This document shows, piece after piece, positions 5,871 to 6,522 of a stretch of 6,522 nucleotides of DNA; the first letter of the stretch is position 1, and each line of letters opens with the position of its first letter. Position numbers and translations under genes: made by a program. Origin of the DNA: an uncultured Kiloniellales bacterium. GTDB taxonomy: Bacteria; Pseudomonadota; Alphaproteobacteria; Kiloniellales; JAKSDN01. A model generated the notes under the pieces. It made no database searches. It saw nothing but the letters and a program-made list of their open reading frames with translations, and was not told the origin of the DNA. The stretch spans positions 1-6,522 of the forward strand of contig CAMYMY010000211.1 in NCBI GenBank assembly GCA_947259625.1, read 5' to 3'.

Positions 5871-5940
5871 TTCATCACGAAGACACGAAGACACGAAGAA
5901 GGTATTCAAACTCTTTATGCCTTTGTGTCTTCGTGGTGAA
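5871..5940. repeat. Inverted-repeat element with CACGAAGA units
   Basis: The left arm (5871-5890) and right arm (5921-5940) are 20-base inverted repeats that match at 18 of 20 positions. Both differences (T5875 with G5936, and G5887 with T5924) become G-U pairs if the + strand is transcribed, so the RNA could form an uninterrupted 20-bp stem with a 30-base loop. The left side is also a tandem array of three 8-mers: TCACGAAG at 5875-5882, then ACACGAAG at 5883-5890 and 5891-5898. Similar CCACGAAGACACGAAG sequences recur between genes in many unrelated bacteria, as recalled rather than searched. It has no coding capacity and resembles a small non-autonomous or REP-like repeat. Confidence 0.75.
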
Positions 5941-5978
5941 GGATCCAACCTCCACAGACCGCGTTTTCCGGTCGAAAC

Positions 5979-5984
5979 GGAGGG
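5979..5984 (+). promoter_or_regulatory. Shine-Dalgarno site of the LivF gene
   Basis: GGAGGG ends nine bases before the ATG at 5994 and lies after the repeat element. It allows LivF to be translated independently despite the 169-base separation from LivG. It also supports 5994 as the start, giving the usual LivF opening MLSVRDLEAYYG. Confidence 0.7.
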
Positions 5985-5993
5985 CGCGCGGGC

Positions 5994-6522
5994 ATGCTGA
6001 GCGTGCGGGATCTGGAGGCCTACTACGGCCGCGCCCACATCCTCTCGGGCGTCGGCCTCGAGGTGGCGCGCGGCGAGGTCGTGGTCCTGCTGGGCCGCAA
6101 CGGCGCCGGCAAGTCGACCACGCTGAAGGCGATCATGGGGCTGGTGCGGCCGGCCGGCGGCACGGTGACCTTCGAGGGCCGGCGGATCGAGCGCCTCGCG
6201 CCACACGCCATCGCGCGCCTCGGCCTCGGCTACGTGCCCGAGGACCGGCGCGTCTTCCCGGGCCTCAGCGTGGCGGAGAACCTCGAGGTCGGGCGCCAGC
6301 CGCCGCGCGCGGGCCGCCCCGTCTGGACGCCCGAGGCGATCTTCGATCTGTTCCCCAACCTGGCCGAGCTGCGCGGCCGCCCAGCCGGGCAGATCAGCGG
6401 CGGCGAGCAGCAGATGCTGACGATAGGGCGCACGCTGATGGGCAATCCGGCGCTGCTGCTGCTCGACGAGCCCTCGGAGGGCCTGGCCCCGGTGATCGTC
6501 GAGCAGATGGCCGCGACCATCC
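5994..6522 (+). CDS. livF: LivF-type ABC transporter ATP-binding protein (3' end outside window)
   Basis: This is the second cytoplasmic ATPase of the transporter; 176 codons are visible and the frame is still open at the window end. A full LivF is usually about 235 residues, so roughly 60 are missing. The protein opens MLSVRDLEAYYGRAHILSGVGLEV. The Walker A is GRNGAGKST at 34-42, and the LivF-typical segment YVPEDRRVFPGLSVAENLEVG is at 80-100. The complete ABC signature ISGGEQQ is at 134-140 and Walker B LLLLDEPSEGLAP at 154-166, with D158-E159. The switch histidine lies beyond the window. The VPE(D)RRVFP segment, with Glu where many ABC proteins have the Q-loop Gln, separates LivF from LivG; the usual Gly after VPE is Asp here. 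It pairs with the LivG-type protein as a heterodimer on the fused permease. Confidence 0.93.
   Translation, partial: MLSVRDLEAYYGRAHILSGVGLEVARGEVVVLLGRNGAGKSTTLKAIMGLVRPAGGTVTFEGRRIERLAPHAIARLGLGYVPEDRRVFPGLSVAENLEVGRQPPRAGRPVWTPEAIFDLFPNLAELRGRPAGQISGGEQQMLTIGRTLMGNPALLLLDEPSEGLAPVIVEQMAATI

Larger units (their letters stand above)
5825..5993. other. 169-base non-coding gap between the LivG and LivF genes
   Basis: These two ATPase genes are normally adjacent or overlapping. Here the gap contains the inverted-repeat element at 5871-5940, bracketed by the direct repeat TCCAAC (5859-5864 and 5944-5949), and the LivF ribosome binding site. No ORF or promoter stands out. The local base composition around 5870-5940 is much richer in A and T than the flanking genes, consistent with an acquired segment. 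Confidence 0.7.

Noticed and set aside
4772..5878. 368-codon open frame on the - strand
   Set aside because: Antisense to the permease end and the LivG gene; no motif, and skewed composition as for the others.
5875..5898. CRISPR-like repeats
   Set aside because: The three 8-base units are directly adjacent with no spacers and belong to the arm of an inverted repeat.
4852..6000. 382-codon + strand frame covering LivG and the LivG-LivF gap
   Set aside because: It is a shadow frame of the permease end and LivG; it reads through the inverted repeat only because no stop happens to occur.

Overview
The window is a GC-rich, densely coding stretch read entirely on the + strand. GC-rich codon third positions, a fused LivHM permease, a twin-arginine-type substrate-binding protein and an intergenic palindrome with a CTTGA/TCAAG centre all suggest an alphaproteobacterium. 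The order cannot be fixed from sequence alone.

Layout. Positions 1-143 hold the last 46 codons of a gene that resembles the C-terminus of proteins annotated as 6-hydroxynicotinate reductase. One base later begins a UPF0280 (ApbE-superfamily-like) gene at 145-1011. A DUF1185 / 'amino acid synthesis family' gene follows at 1023-1607, with a strong Shine-Dalgarno sequence that moves its start downstream of the first ATG. After a 56-base A-rich gap comes a complete branched-chain-amino-acid-type (HAAT/Liv) ABC transporter: periplasmic binding protein (1664-2878), a single-chain LivH-LivM permease fusion (3207-5066), the LivG-type ATPase (5063-5824, GTG start overlapping the permease stop) and the LivF-type ATPase (5994 onward, cut by the window end after 176 codons).

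How the genes may work together. The transporter is complete except for the truncated end of LivF and should move a small amino-acid-like or carboxylated compound across the inner membrane. The three genes upstream are enzyme-like and probably act on the imported compound. If the upstream fragment is the reductase, the substrate may be an N-heterocycle or related carboxylate rather than leucine. This is inference from gene context. The substrate is not readable from the sequence.

Non-coding content. Two gaps interrupt the otherwise tightly packed operon, and both hold palindromic repeats. The 328-base gap between the binding protein and the permease has an 11-bp GC-rich stem-loop, then an inverted pair of 29-base palindromes whose differences are mostly compensatory, then a short imperfect duplication with a possible 17-codon ORF. 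The 169-base gap between LivG and LivF has a 20-bp inverted repeat built on CACGAAGA units, bracketed by a 6-base direct repeat that could be a target duplication. No RNA genes, CRISPR arrays, insertion sequences with transposase, or broken genes were seen.
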